A DNA stretch of 64,000 nt from Anniella stebbinsi (lineage: Eukaryota > Chordata > Lepidosauria > Squamata > Anniellidae): the NCBI GenBank assembly GCA_029215795.1, contig JARDYH010000001.1, positions 230,729,654-230,793,653 on the forward strand, written 5' to 3'. How positions within the stretch are numbered: the first letter of the stretch is position 1; each line of letters opens with the position of its first letter. The translations under genes and the position numbers were made by a program. This document shows, piece by piece, positions 11,480 through 22,493 of this stretch. Under the pieces are notes generated by a model. It was not told where the DNA came from and made no database searches. It saw nothing but the letters and a program-made list of their open reading frames with translations.

Positions 11480-11981
11480 GAGCATTCGGATAACACGATA
11501 ATCAACAGGTGGGGAGGAACAATCATCAGTTGTGTTGCTTATTGTGTTGTGTGGAGGGCACCACACAACACACACACAACTGACAGTATATCATTTGAGG
11601 CACTTAAGCAACAGAGAAAAACAAAGGGCTTGCACATTGTTTATCCCGAACTCCGTTGTTTAAAGTGTTGTGTGGAGGGACCCCCCTCTCTCCGTGTACT
11701 ATTCCATTGGGTCATAGAGTTCACTGGCCAGAGCAGCCGAAGAAACCTCAGCAGCTCCAATACAGCCAGCAGAACTTGCGGTGCATGCTGGGATACGGCC
11801 GGAGGACTGAGGGAGGTGGGAGGGAGGAGACGCAGCAGCCCAGAAGGATGCCAGGACTTTCAGCCATGCAACAGGGGAGGGGAACATGTCGTGTGGCGGG
11901 TGCTGCCACGGCACCATCAAAATTATGTACCATCATTTGCCTCTTCCCCCCTCCGCTGCCTAAAGTGTTGTCCGAATGCTG
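11480..11981. mobile_element. MITE with TIR gcattcggacaacac (copy 1, ~500 bp)
   Basis: Left end gcattcggataacacgata, right end gtgttgtccgaatgctgcc: inverted termini. The inside repeats 'gtgttgtgtggaggg' twice and holds a GC-rich centre. The family recurs at 18078, ~27905, 36516 and, more distantly, 39803. The 202-codon open frame running through it has no recognisable domain. Just beyond, at 11984-12125, lies another degenerate piece related to the 'tctttaacagttg' MITE. Confidence 0.7.
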
Positions 11982-12125
11982 CCTGTATCTTTAACAGTTG
12001 CAAGGTTGTGGGAGTTTGGGCAATTTGACCTGCAGGGGTGAGAAAAGCTGCACCTGCTGAAATGTCAACTTCTGTATGACCGTTAAAGATGCAAACAGCC
12101 TGCTCTGCCTAGCATCTGGTCACTT

Positions 12126-14604
12126 TAAGCTGGGATGAGTGTGTTTGCATGGTTTACATACAGCTAGCAAAGGTCCATCAAGGCAGTGGCCTGCAAGTCA
12201 TTTTTTCAGTTCATGCTGGAAGCCTCATAGCTTGTTCCCCCGGCCTTTTTAGAAGCCTTGAATGTGTTTGTGGGTTTTCTAATTGCTGTTGATCCTGAGT
12301 CTCAGAATTGTAATATGTATGTAAATATGTTTTTAGAATGCAAATTAGATGTATTTTAATTTTTCAGCATTAGACTGGTAGCCTAAGCACACCTACTAGC
12401 AAGTAGGCCCAAATGATCTCTTTGGGGTTTACCTTTGAGTAAACATGCTCAGGCTGTGCTGCAAAGCAGGATAACGGGGATAGTTCAATCTGGGATTTTG
12501 CTGACTCTAATTTTTTGGACAATTGCCATCAAAAATGTTTTGCTTCCATTGAACAGTGTAGAGTTTTATTTACATTTGAAATCAAAGTTGATGTAAGTAA
12601 AGCCAAGGCCTTTGGCTTAATTTGCTTGTGGCTTGGGTTGTTTGTTTCTTTCAGTTGCAATGCAAACATGACCATCCATTTATTTCCACCATTTGGTATA
12701 AAATATTAGATTATTGAATTCCAGTCACAAATAACTCTTGAGTTATCTTTTGTGTAAATATAATTTATAACCAGTTCATATTCTCATTATTACACTATGG
12801 GACAAAATCTGTTGATGTTGAAGCACTTCAACTAGATTTTTATCATGACTTTCCTATGGTCACACAAAAAACCCTGGTATATCAAGTAATCAGACTTTGG
12901 GTGTCATCAGAGGAGCATTTTATATCACACTCGTGACTGGCCACTCACGGATGTTTGCGAGTCCTTTTGATGATGCTGTCTCCCACCCCACATCTCCTGT
13001 TCCTTCTGGTCTTTTTTCCATCAAAACATAAGGCCCGATAAATCTGATTTTTTAAAATTGGAGTGAAACTTGCCACCATTTCCTGCTGTGTGCAGAAGCA
13101 GCACAATAAAAATGTGTTTTTTTTAATGTTCAATGTTTTTAAGTTTTGTAAACCACCCAGAGTGCTTCAGCTATGGGGCGGTATATAAATGCAATAAATA
13201 AATACATAAATAAATAAGTAGCCACATGGTTGCTACTTGCTTCCTCTTTCTTCCCCGCCCCGCATGAAGGAAAAGCAAGCTGCTCATTCCTGCTGTGGGA
13301 CAGAAGCTGGAGGCAAAGCGACAGAAGGGAAACGTGACTTCCCTCCCCCCTCCGTCTGATGGAGCCCTTTGGGTGCTCTGGGCTCATCTTCTTTAACCAC
13401 TAGTCAAAGGGTTCCACACCAGGCCAGAGCAATATCAGACAGCATGCCCACAGAAGAGTGAAAACAAATTCAAAAGATCAAGCCACAGCAAATAAAACTG
13501 AAAATTTGTTTGTGGTTTAGCAAGTCCTCTAACAATTTGCTTCCTCCTTAAAGCATTTTTACTCAAGAACATAGGGTTGTATTAGTCCTACATAGAGTAC
13601 CCATAGAAATGAATGGGACTGTACAGTAACATTGAATCCAGCTCATTTAAATAAATGGGACTTAAGTTAGACTCGCATTAGTTCAACCCATTGAAATGAA
13701 TGGGAATTGGAAGAATAACACTGGATCTAACTGACCAAAATGAATTGTGACTTACGTTAGACTAACAGATGCAATTATGGGCAAATAGTAAACCTATAGT
13801 CTAGCTACTCTTTGTGTGTATGTGTGTGCCTGCTGTAGTACAAGATTACAAATACAAGAACAGCAGTGATTTGGCTTGGGTTTGCTACTTAATTCAAAGC
13901 CAGGATGTTGCATTTGAATACAACACACACCACAAAGGAATCATACGAGCTGGTGTAAAAGATCACTGAAAGATCCCCAGGTGACAAAGCTAGAATATTC
14001 ATACTGGCTTAACAAATGCATTGCTTTAGCCACATTTTTGGTCACACAGCCAGATCTCTCTGATGCTCAGACAACTCCAGTCTTTTATAAAGAGCCCGGC
14101 ATTCTCTCTCTTTACTAGCTTACATTTTCCAGATCCTCTTTATAACTATTACAAAGAGATGAGATCATGTGAAAATATAGCCTCAAATTGGCAGTCCTCT
14201 AATGCAAATGTTTGAATGTGCTCTTATAAAAATACTATCACAAAAATACAATTGTTAAAGCATTATTGGCAGCTGTGTCTGAGATTTTATGAGATTTTTT
14301 TTCACCTGTACATTACAGTATAAGGGTTTCTTTAAATTAATTGCAGATGACCTGGGTATCTTCATGTGACTGACCCATGAAAGGAAGTGGGGAAGTCCTT
14401 AAATCAGTAAAGGACTAGTCATCATTGTGACAGCAATTCTATCTGGTGAGTATTGATGTGGATACAGTCAATTTTTGTAAGTTGACAAAATGGGGGAAAA
14501 GTCATACAATTACTATGTGACAGGAGGGAAATGAATCAGGGGGCATAAGGCTATCAATGGCTACTAGTCATGATGGCTATGTATTATTTCCAGTATCTGT
14601 GGTC
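12126..14604. other. No gene recognised; LINE tail and small dispersed motifs
   Basis: Apart from the LINE tail at 13128-13217, this holds the dispersed motif 'gaatgggact ... cccattgaaatgaatggga' around 13575-13760. That motif is partly palindromic and recurs elsewhere in the window. No exon or RNA gene is visible. Confidence 0.35.
13128..13217 (+). mobile_element. CR1/L2-like LINE 3' tail with (AAAT)n end
   Basis: The block 'gttttgtaaaccacccagag ... gcttcagctatggggcggta tataaatgcaataaataaa' ends in an A-rich tetranucleotide tail. A second, cleaner copy lies at 24050-24182. The form (conserved 3' block plus simple-repeat tail) is typical of severely 5'-truncated LINEs; the exact family is my inference. 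Confidence 0.6.
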
Positions 14605-14940
14605 CCCTCTACAAGGATTTGCTTTTGCGCCCGGTTAGGCAATTATGCGCATAATCGCTGAAGCGCATTTACACCTAATACCTCTGCACGAGAGGCGGCG
14701 AAGCGCATTAACGGATGTCCAAAATGCGTTTTCCAAGTAGTTAATGCGCATAAGCGCTTGTTCACATAGTCAAAATGTGCTTTAACGGCCGGAGCAAAAT
14801 AAAACTCGCGATTTAACGCGCATTCGATAATGTGCATAATTGGAGAGATAAAGCGCCTCTACGCCCGATTTGCGCTCCGTTCTTGTAGAGGTAAATTTTT
14901 TAAAGTGCCTTGAAAGAGATTTAAACCTCTCTTGTAGAGG
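14605..14940. mobile_element. CpG-rich MITE-like insertion with 'cctctacaag' termini
   Basis: The left end reads cctctacaaggatttgc; on the right the inverse cttgtagagg appears at about 14890 and again at about 14935. The interior is packed with aagcgcatt and atgcgcataa motifs on both strands (for example 14646-14665 and 14735-14757), giving a CpG density unlike anything nearby. A young non-autonomous DNA transposon is the best reading. No target duplication could be fixed because either right end is possible. Confidence 0.6.
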
Positions 14941-15115
14941 CAGCCAGAGTCAGTATGCCTCTCAAGGCAAGTTGCTGGGGAAAATGGCCAGCTGAGTGCT
15001 ATTAGATTTATGTTCTTCTTGTGGGATTCCCAGAGACATCTGATTGGCCATTGTGGAAAAGAATGCTGGACTAGATAGGCCTTTGGATCTGATGTTGCAT
15101 GGCTTTTCTTAGGGC
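14941..15115 (+). mobile_element. LINE/SINE-like dispersed 3' fragment
   Basis: Contains 'caagttgctgggga', 'gattcccagagacatctgat' and 'aatgctggactagatagg', in an order I associate with a common squamate dispersed repeat ending in 'ctggactagatgggcc'. It is weathered and incomplete. The family assignment comes from memory of the motif order and is tentative. Confidence 0.45.
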
Positions 15116-16724
15116 TAAACTAAACATTTTGCTAATCACACCTTACTTACTTACCTCTGTGTAAGTATGTGAAGACCAGATTAAGATTAGGACCATGGCA
15201 ATGAAGAGGAGAGATTTAAGCTCCCCCGCTTCCCATTTTCATCCTGAAATTCCACTCCCTATGGGGGTGGGAATTAAAAAAAGAAAAAGGACTCCACTGA
15301 GGTAAGTGAGCCAACATTTAGTTTACCCCTTACATTCTTACAGAGTAAAGATGTGTAAGTGAAAGCATATTCAATGATGTCAACATGAAATGTTCAGCTT
15401 CTCAGAAGTCCCTTTTTTCTGCAATACAATGCCCATCCTCATTTTTAGCAAAATATAATTTCAGATGCCTTTTAGCCAGTGCTTTAGATGTAATTTTATT
15501 AGGCAAATGCACCCTATTTTCACATCACACATATCAGAATTACAGCTATGAGACTGCTCGAATTTAAAAGAACCTCCCTGATTTAAAGAAGATTTCTCTC
15601 CTTCGATAAAGCTTCACTCATGTTAATGGATGTATTATATTTCAGAGCATGACTTATCCACAGGACCTTATTTCCTTAGAACAAAATAACTCAGTGAGAG
15701 GAACAGACAAACCTGAAGATGGGATGGCAGAGCATTGAGTCATGCTCTTCCCCTGCTACTATCTTTCTCAACTATTCTCTTGGTTGCTACCAGAGAAAAA
15801 TAATCAGAGATATTGGAACCACTTTTCACTAGTGAAGTTGCTGGAAGTATTTGTTGGAACAGGGGTGGCAAGGGATCACCCCCCAAAAAATGTATAAGCT
15901 AAGAGTTAATTTGTTCTTAGAGTTTTTAAAATAGTTAATAGGTACAATAGCAAGGGTCACTCAATGTGCAAAGCTCTGGGTACATTAGAGCGCTTTGGAT
16001 GCAAACGGGTCACCAGAGAAGGGGATGTTTCTTTTTACGAGCCAAATGTGTTTCCTTTTAGCCTTGGTTTTGTATGAATAAAAAGGCTAGCATGTTCAGT
16101 ATGTTCTGCAATAGTAGTGGTTTCATTCCATTACAAGCCTGAGCTGATTTGTTCTGCTGTTTATAGTTTTGGCTGCTCAGCCAGGGGACTGTCATCTGTT
16201 TATAACTCTGGCTCCTTCCAGGTGAGACTCTTATCGCACCATCAACCTGACACAGAATTTTATAGCCATCCTATGTTTTCCTACCACTTTGTCCAACCTT
16301 TTCTTACTTGCAAAAAAATCTGTAAAGGAAGAAAAGACCCAATAGTTGCACAATGCCTTTCAATCATCAGAGCTAGGCGCCTTCTGTCTGGAAGACTTCT
16401 CAGGTTTGCCAAGCCCTTAACTTTCTGGATTTAGTCTGCATTATTCAGCCGCTTCTGCTAATGCTATTGACTCCTTGATCTTTATAGCCTTTTCCCACGA
16501 GAAGTACCTGCCATATGTGCAATTGGGGTGTAGTGGAGTCTGACAGAGTGCTTAGCTTAGCTTGTGCCTTCATGCTGTTTACTTTCTCCCGATTGATTAA
16601 TGTGTTTATTGTTTACTTAATACTTACAATAAAGTGCTGTTTAAAAAGAATCACAATCTAACCAAGAATACAGAAATATAACGAAGGGGGGGAAATGCAA
16701 GAGGAAAAGGATCCAGGGGTGGAC
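15116..16724. other. No gene recognised
   Basis: AT-rich, CpG-poor DNA. Open frames at 15385-15567 and 16117-16434 have no recognisable motif and no convincing splice context. Confidence 0.35.
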
Positions 16725-16850
16725 AACTTGTGGCCCTGCAGATGTTTTGGACTACAGTTCTCATCGGCTCTAGCCAGCATAGGCAATGGTAAAGGGATGT
16801 TGGGAGTTGTAGGCCAAAACATCTGGAGGGTCACAAGTTCTCCACCTTAG
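16725..16850. repeat. Palindromic 'CCAGATGTTTTGGACTACAA' repeat (copy 2)
   Basis: Left arm gcagatgttttggactacag, right arm ttgtaggccaaaacatctgg, with a short centre holding 'ggctctagccagcataggca'. The arms are well paired, so it forms a long hairpin. Confidence 0.85.
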
Positions 16851-17036
16851 TCTAGACTCAAGTTGGAAGGGGCTGTCTAGCATGTCAAGTCTGGGGAGAA
16901 AAGGGAATGTTTTAACCTTTTCCTCAATACAGGTAATTGCCTTCTGTGATCCTGCAGTGGCTCTGATATGAGTTGACAAGCAACCACTAGGGCGCAAAGA
17001 GTTGTCTGTATCCAGCCAGAGCCTCCCTTGTAATGT

Positions 17037-17232
17037 AAGGGCCATGGCTCAGTGTGATAGAGGGCGTGCTTTGTGTGCAGAGGGTTCCAGGTTCAATCCC
17101 TGGCATTTCCAGACAGAGCAAGGGAAGAATCCTGCCTGAAACCCTGGAGAGCCATTGCTGCCAGACAGTGTCAACAATGCTGGGCTAGATGGACCCATGG
17201 ATTTACTCAGTACGAGCCAGCTTCCTATGTAA
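17037..17232 (+). mobile_element. tRNA-Ala-derived SINE (copy 2, near full length)
   Basis: The head 'ggccatggctcagtgtgata' with B box 'ggttcaatccc' is followed by the body 'ggagagccattgctgccaga', 'aatgctgggctagatgga' and the 3' end 'gccagcttcctatgt'. The anticodon-like triplet region is changed to ctttgtgtgcag. It is the same family as 2935-3117 but reaches further 3'. Confidence 0.9.
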
Positions 17233-18074
17233 GCACTTCAATGTTAGTTTTATTGGATAGTTGGTTAAACTGAAGACTGCTGTGTCTGGTGCTGATGTCT
17301 GCAAATTTCACAAGTAAACTACATCCAGATATGGTTAACCAGAAAGACACAAAAGGGAAATGATAAACAGAGCTCAATTTAACGAAGAGCAAATTGGGAT
17401 TGTCTGAATACCGAGCAGTATGGCTAAGGAAATAAAAAGGATACTGTTTTGTAGTAGTATCACAAATGGGAGGTAGTTGGGTGACGGATTGCTATGAGTT
17501 TTGAACGACTTAAGCATAGTGCATTGCTACTAACAGTTATTCACAGCCAATGCCTAGTAGCTGGGAGATCTGTCCTCTGTCGCATTGTCAGGAATTAATT
17601 TCGGTGATTTTCAGAAGCAGCCTAAGTCTCCATTAAGAAAGAATTCCATTAAGAAAGTACATACAAGACAAGTTGCTGATAGAATATAACGTGCATCAAT
17701 GGGAAGAGCACTGAACTGAAACGGAATACTACAGAAGAAGGAACCCTTCACAACATTAGCTTTCACAGACCTGGGCGACTAAGGGACAAACTGTATGCAA
17801 TGCCAGGTTTCACACTTGGCCTGCAGCTATGTTTCAGCTTTTTCTTTAGCTAATTAGAGGCATGGGGACAAGATCTCAGTGAAAAGGAAGGGCAAGCTTA
17901 TTTCTTCTCTTCCCAGATGCAATCTGTCCAATTCCCTCTAGGCGATGTCTCCTGTTGGGGGCAGGGCCAGCACCAGGGTTTTTTTGGGTGGGGGGCAAGA
18001 TATTTTCTCAGTGAGTCCCCATCCATTTAGTAAGCCTGCCTTTCCACCATTCACATCACCTGCTATTGCTACTC
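17233..18074. other. No gene recognised
   Basis: Unassigned AT-rich DNA. A G-rich patch at 17983-17994 is the only composition feature. Confidence 0.35.
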
Positions 18075-18077
18075 ATT

Positions 18078-18302
18078 GGCTGAATTCGGATGACACAATA
18101 AGCAACTGGTGGGGGGAAACAATCGTCAGTTGTATTGACTATCGTGTCGTCCGAATGCTGCCATAGTCAACTCTGTGCTTATCCTAATCCACACCAGAGT
18201 TGATTATTTATTACCATGTTGTGTGGGGAGTACCCCCTAGATGAATAACTGCAAAGTTGATTATTACCCCACCATTGACTATTGTGTTGTCCGAATTCAG
18301 CC
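18078..18302. mobile_element. MITE with TIR ggctgaattcgg (family of 11480), 3-bp duplication
   Basis: Left end ggctgaattcggatgacac, right end gtgttgtccgaattcagcc; 12 bp of perfect terminal inverted repeat. A flanking att triplet is duplicated (18075-18077 and 18303-18305). A third terminus-like copy, cgtccgaatgctgcca, lies inside at 18149-18164. This suggests a nested or composite copy. Confidence 0.78.
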
Positions 18303-18305
18303 ATT

Positions 18306-18738
18306 GTCTTTTTTTTCTCATCCTTGCTCCCATTTGCTTGCTTCACCGAAAGAGAACCAGGGAGCAAGTAGGCAGTGACATCTATTGCTCCTCTTTTTCA
18401 CCACCAATGCTGACTGGGCAAGTGACAGGTGAATAAGCAGTCTGCAATGGTGAACAGGGGAAACAACCCCAGGGGTGCTTGTCTGTAGCCCTCTGCTTCA
18501 GGATGGTCCCTCGGCAGGTGCCCAACCACGCCTGCCATTGGTGCTGTCCCTGATTGGGACCAATGAGAGGGATATTTATATGTTCCCCTAACATTACCCA
18601 CCATGCAAGAGAGGGATGAGTTCTTTTGGTGGAGACAGCTGAGGATAAGCTTCCCCTCCCTGTGTAGTGCAAACCTTGATAAGAATTCCCCATTGTACCT
18701 CTAATGAGTTCTTAAAAACTGAAATGTAGCTGCAGGCT
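18306..18738. other. No gene recognised
   Basis: Two overlapping minus-strand frames (60-103 codons) occupy 18382-18693 without any recognisable motif. I do not support a gene here. Confidence 0.35.
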
Positions 18739-18739
18739 A

Positions 18740-18779
<40 letters not shown>

Positions 18780-18783
18780 TATT
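18739..18783. repeat. (ATT)n microsatellite, tail of a minus-strand LINE
   Basis: About 14 ATT units. It abuts the LINE fragment on its right, so it is most likely that element's simple-repeat tail (AAT on the minus strand). Confidence 0.95.
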
Positions 18784-19080
18784 ACCCGCCTCTCCCTCCA
18801 GATCGAGGCAGGGAACAACATCAATAGAGACAATATAAAATACATAAAACTGATTAAAACATATAAAATTACTACATTATTACAATCAACCAAGTCTTAA
18901 AATTCGGCTGGGTAAGGCTGCCGGAAAAGATCTGTCTTTTTTTTTTTTTTTAATAATTTTTTTATTGGAAAAGATCTGTCTTTATAGCTCTCTTGAATTC
19001 TGGAAGACTGGTAAGTTGGCGGATCTCTCCCAGCAGGTTGTTCCACAGTCTGAGAGCGGCAGAAGAGACGGTCCTTAAAT
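18784..19080 (-). mobile_element. CR1/L2-like LINE 3' fragment, split by a tiny insertion
   Basis: Reading the minus strand, 'ctgtggaacaacctgctggg' and 'agatccgccaac' lead to 'ctgcctcgatctggagggag' and then the AAT tail. This is the conserved 3' region of a truncated LINE. It is interrupted at 18940-18966 (see that entry). Family inferred from motif memory. Confidence 0.65.
18923..18983 (-). mobile_element. 27-bp retrotransposition scar with 17-bp target-site duplication
   Basis: The 17-mer ggaaaagatctgtcttt occurs at 18923-18939 and again at 18967-18983. Between them lie only 27 bp of T-rich sequence ending taataatttttttatt, which on the minus strand is an A-tail preceded by an A/T-rich LINE end. 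A poly(A)-bearing insert with a direct duplication is the signature of L1-type target-primed reverse transcription, here almost completely 5'-truncated. The insert resembles the 3' end of the L1 at 57181. Confidence 0.85.
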
Positions 19081-20115
19081 ATGAAGAATAACTTAATTTG
19101 CAGTCCATTCCTTTTGGGCAGTGGATTGTATGAGTGGACTCAACTAAGAGATACTACAGCCACCTCCACCTACACCCACATTGTATTAAATTGAAAAAAT
19201 ATAAAAATAAATAAGTTGAATCAACCAATCAATCAATAGAAAGTCAAACCCACCATGGCTCCATAGCAAGGTGGTCATCCATTCACTATTTGATGACTGG
19301 ATGTTTATGCTGTTGGATCAGAGCTGGTATTAAGGGGAAAATCAGGGTCTTGTGTTGTTGGTGTTTTTTTTAATCAACTGAAAAGCCCCTCTAAGCTACA
19401 TAAAGGATAAGGCTGAGAAGGCTAAAATAGTGGGAAGCTTGGACAGTTTTCCCAACCTGCTCCATTGTTAATCCATCCCTGCATGTAACGCTCTTTTCAA
19501 CCAAGAAGGCCAATCGGCAGTGTTTAAACTTGCTGTTTTATTAATCTTTTTCTTCAATTACAGTCTCGCCCCACATATACAACCAGGCACTAAATCTTCC
19601 CAGCTCTGTAATTAACTAACCATCTGTGTGAAGAATAAACTACTGAACTTGTAAAGAAATGTGGGCAATGTGTAAAATATCTCCAAGGCCTGGAACAAAC
19701 CTAGCCATTCCCTTTAGGTTTCCATGACTGGGCATTTTCTCGAAATGTGAGGAAGCCCAAGGCCAAATTCCCATCTGTCGACCAAGCTCTATTACTATAC
19801 CTCTAAACTCAGCTTGCCAAGTAGTTTCAATAATAAATTGAACAACAATAAATGTAAAACACAAGGACCACAAAATAACTGAAACATTAAAACAAATAAA
19901 AAACTAATACATCATTAAAAACATCTGCTTTTCTTTGGGAGTATGTGATGCAATGCACTCGATGTCTATGTATTCAAGGATGTGTGGCTTTATATGACAC
20001 TTTCCTTATGAACACATATTTTTCTGGGGCCAGTAACATACATTCGGGTACACAGCCATGCAGGCATCACTGGATATCAGCTGTAGATACATCATCAGCA
20101 GTTTCTGTTATGTTA
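19081..20115. other. No gene recognised
   Basis: AT-rich unassigned DNA. The start (to about 19130) may still belong to the LINE fragment before it. Confidence 0.35.
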
Positions 20116-20123
20116 TACTAGAT

Positions 20124-20566
20124 TAGAGATGCATGAAAAATTAATTTCAGTTTGGTTTTTATCGGGATTTACCCAGTTCATACCTTCCAGATCAAACATG
20201 GACTCGGATGCAATCTGTGGTCAAAGTCCATCAATTTCCAAGCTTGCAATTTGATTTGCAGCTCCCCCCCCCAAAAAAAACACGCTTGACAGCATGCACA
20301 CTTTCAAGAAGTGCACACAGATACACCTTTGAGAAGTGCACGCAGGTGCACTTTAATCAGTGGGACAGGAATGTGTACATTTCAACAATGAGCACAATTG
20401 AAGCAAACGTTTGGGAAAATGGACACAAAAATACACATGGTGTTTCATGTGAAAAGGGAAAAAAACCAAATTTCTCAATCAGATATGGACTCGAGTCGGA
20501 ATGAACTTCAGAATGGAGTTTGGAGAACTTTGGGAAGCGCAGGTTTTGCCAATTCTCACATCCCTT
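20124..20566. mobile_element. hAT-like non-autonomous element (443 bp)
   Basis: The left end tagagatgcatg and right end ctcacatcccttt are imperfect inverses, and related to the ends of the large foldback element at 43341 (tagggatgtgca). Flanks tactagat (20116-20123) and tatcagat (20567-20574) match at 6 of 8 positions, both differences being transitions. The interior has a row of related 'aagtgcac..a..cac' words. There is no coding capacity. Confidence 0.75.
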
Positions 20567-20574
20567 TATCAGAT

Positions 20575-20959
20575 GGACAACTATGCCTAAATATGTGAGC
20601 GGCCACAATTGAAGCTTGGTCCACATCTGCATGTATTTCCTTAATGAAATGAAGTCATCAAAGCCCTATTAATGTGTTCCCTCCCTTGCATGCATAAAGT
20701 GAATGTGTGGAAGGTGAAGCAGGGCTGGCTCTCATGGCCTAGACCCTGATTGTCCAGGGGCTATTCCCAGCATGGAAAGGTCCATGATGTACCTGCCTGC
20801 CATATAGCTGTTAAAGATGAGGAGCCCATCAGAAACAAAAGAGGTGGCAACCCCAATAAAGCACTAACACAGTTGAGTATACAACCTCAGACTTTTAAGA
20901 GCAATGCCCTGGGCCTAGATGGACAAATCACCTGTTGGTTTTAGTTTATCGAACATCTG

Positions 20960-20995
<36 letters not shown>

Positions 20996-21299
20996 TTTGA
21001 AACACAGGTTCTTTCCCCCCCGAATATGGAGAACTTTATTGATGTGGGTAAAATTTTATTTTTTTAAAAAACATACAAATTAAATTCTGCCCCCAAATCT
21101 GATATACTTTCCTCAGTGTCTCTTCTTCCACTTAAGTGAAATGCAAACTTTATTTTAAACAAGAAATTAGTTGCTCTTGATTGCTTAATTTTAATAATTA
21201 CCTTATAGTTTTCTAACTGGAAAAGAAAACAGTTCTACAGAGTATTATGCCCATCACAATGAATTCCATGTTACATCACCTTTAGATAATTTGCCAGAT
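20575..21299. other. No gene recognised; (ATTT)n tract
   Basis: Contains the (ATTT)n microsatellite at 20961-20998. Nothing else is assignable. Confidence 0.35.
20961..20998. repeat. (ATTT)n microsatellite
   Basis: Nine to ten uninterrupted TTAT units; it could be a degenerate LINE or SINE tail. Confidence 0.95.
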
Positions 21300-21640
21300 T
21301 GAAGGTCATTATCAATTGCTGTTTAATCAACCAAATCATGCATGTAGGCAAAGGTTAACTGAGCATGAACCCATCTGACTTCCTTTGTCAAGTCAAGACA
21401 ATTTGTAGACTAATAAAACTGCTCTGATTGCACTTAACAACACCTGCTTTGAAACCCAGCCTCATTAATACTGTGCTAATGAGTCAGGAGCCTTATTGCA
21501 AGGGCAGCATCAAAGGCACTGCATTCCCATCATTCAAGCTCTCTGCACACAAATAAATAACCCATCTCAAAATTATAATCATTATTGCATTAAGGAAGAA
21601 AATAAGTGCATAGTTATAGAAGTGTGCAATTTTAAACGAT
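21300..21640. other. Candidate conserved non-coding element
   Basis: Free of recognised repeats and microsatellites. It contains clustered motifs typical of developmental enhancers, for example ctaatgagtcaggagcc (21475), cctcattaatactg (21460), tcaattgctgtttaatc (21312), and a run of homeodomain-like ATTA/TAAT cores to 21590. This is a judgement from sequence character only; no conservation data are available to me. Confidence 0.3.
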
Positions 21641-21849
21641 GTTATGGACAAGATCCACTGGCTGAGTGATGTGAGTGAAGCCAAGGTTTTTCCCCATTGT
21701 TAGGTATGTAATAATCTGTTATTGTATTGTTTCTCGCAATGGGGACATCCAGTTTCCTGTGTTCAGTGGACCGCATTTACAAGTAATGGGCAAAATGTTG
21801 AAATACAACCAACCTCTAAATAAAAGCAGACTGTCATCTCTGAATCCTA

Positions 21850-21979
21850 GAGCCTATCTACACTACTGCTTTAAAACAGTTTATAACAGTTTTGAGAACT
21901 GTTGGGGCCCAGGACACACTCCATATACAGTTTACAAAAGGTTTTCAAAGTGTTTTATCCTGCATGGGTAGATAGGCTC
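21850..21979. mobile_element. Short MITE, TIR gagcctatctacac, 3-bp duplication cta
   Basis: It runs from gagcctatctacac to gggtagataggctc, with flanking cta at 21847-21849 and 21980-21982. The inside shares 'ccaggacacactccatata' with 1134-1275. It is an immobile-looking, non-coding copy. Confidence 0.85.
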
Positions 21980-22264
21980 CTAGTCCTTCCTTAATGGCTT
22001 GATGATAAATATGAAAGGAATGGCATGGCTCACCTGTGGAACAATACCATTATTACAAATGTTATATGAAACCATTCCATTAAAGAACACATTAGGGCTG
22101 AAGACAAACAATTACTGAGGTGAGATGATGTTATAGCATTGTTGTCCAAGGTGTAGGGCTGGTCTAAATCACCTCCCCCCTACATCAAAGCTTTGACCTC
22201 TGTGAAGGTATGGGGCATTTGGAGGCAGATGAATGTCATTTGACTTTGGGACAGAGAGTTACTA

Positions 22265-22487
22265 CCAATGGAGGCTGGTAGCTATGATTTTGGTGGGGCT
22301 GTGAATCCAGCCTAGGTTTCAGTCGTAACCAGCCAAAACTCTAAAGGAGATATCCAAGATGCTGAACCTATTTTGGGGATAGGGTTCAGCACCTCCATTA
22401 GCTCCTTTAGAGTTCTGACTGGTTCTAACTGAAATCCACAATGGATCCATAATGCCCACCGAAACTGGAGCCGCCAGCCACCATTGG
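22265..22487. mobile_element. Palindromic MITE (~220 bp)
   Basis: The outer arms ccaatggaggctggtagc and gccgccagccaccattgg pair. Inner arms tttcagtcgtaaccagcc and tgactggttctaactgaaa also pair, around 'ctctaaaggag ... ctcctttagag'. Flanking gttacta (22258-22264) and gttacca (22487-22493) are a possible 7-bp duplication with one mismatch. No related copy was seen in the window. Confidence 0.75.
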
Positions 22488-22493
22488 TTACCA

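Noticed and set aside
11420..12028. 202-codon plus-strand open frame, one of the longest outside the L1
   Set aside because: It runs through a MITE (11480-11981), uses MITE terminal repeats as codons, and has no domain.
18382..18893. Minus-strand frames of 99-103 codons, one with a poly-Asn run
   Set aside because: The Asn run is the (ATT)n microsatellite read in frame; the rest is LINE 3' sequence or unassigned.
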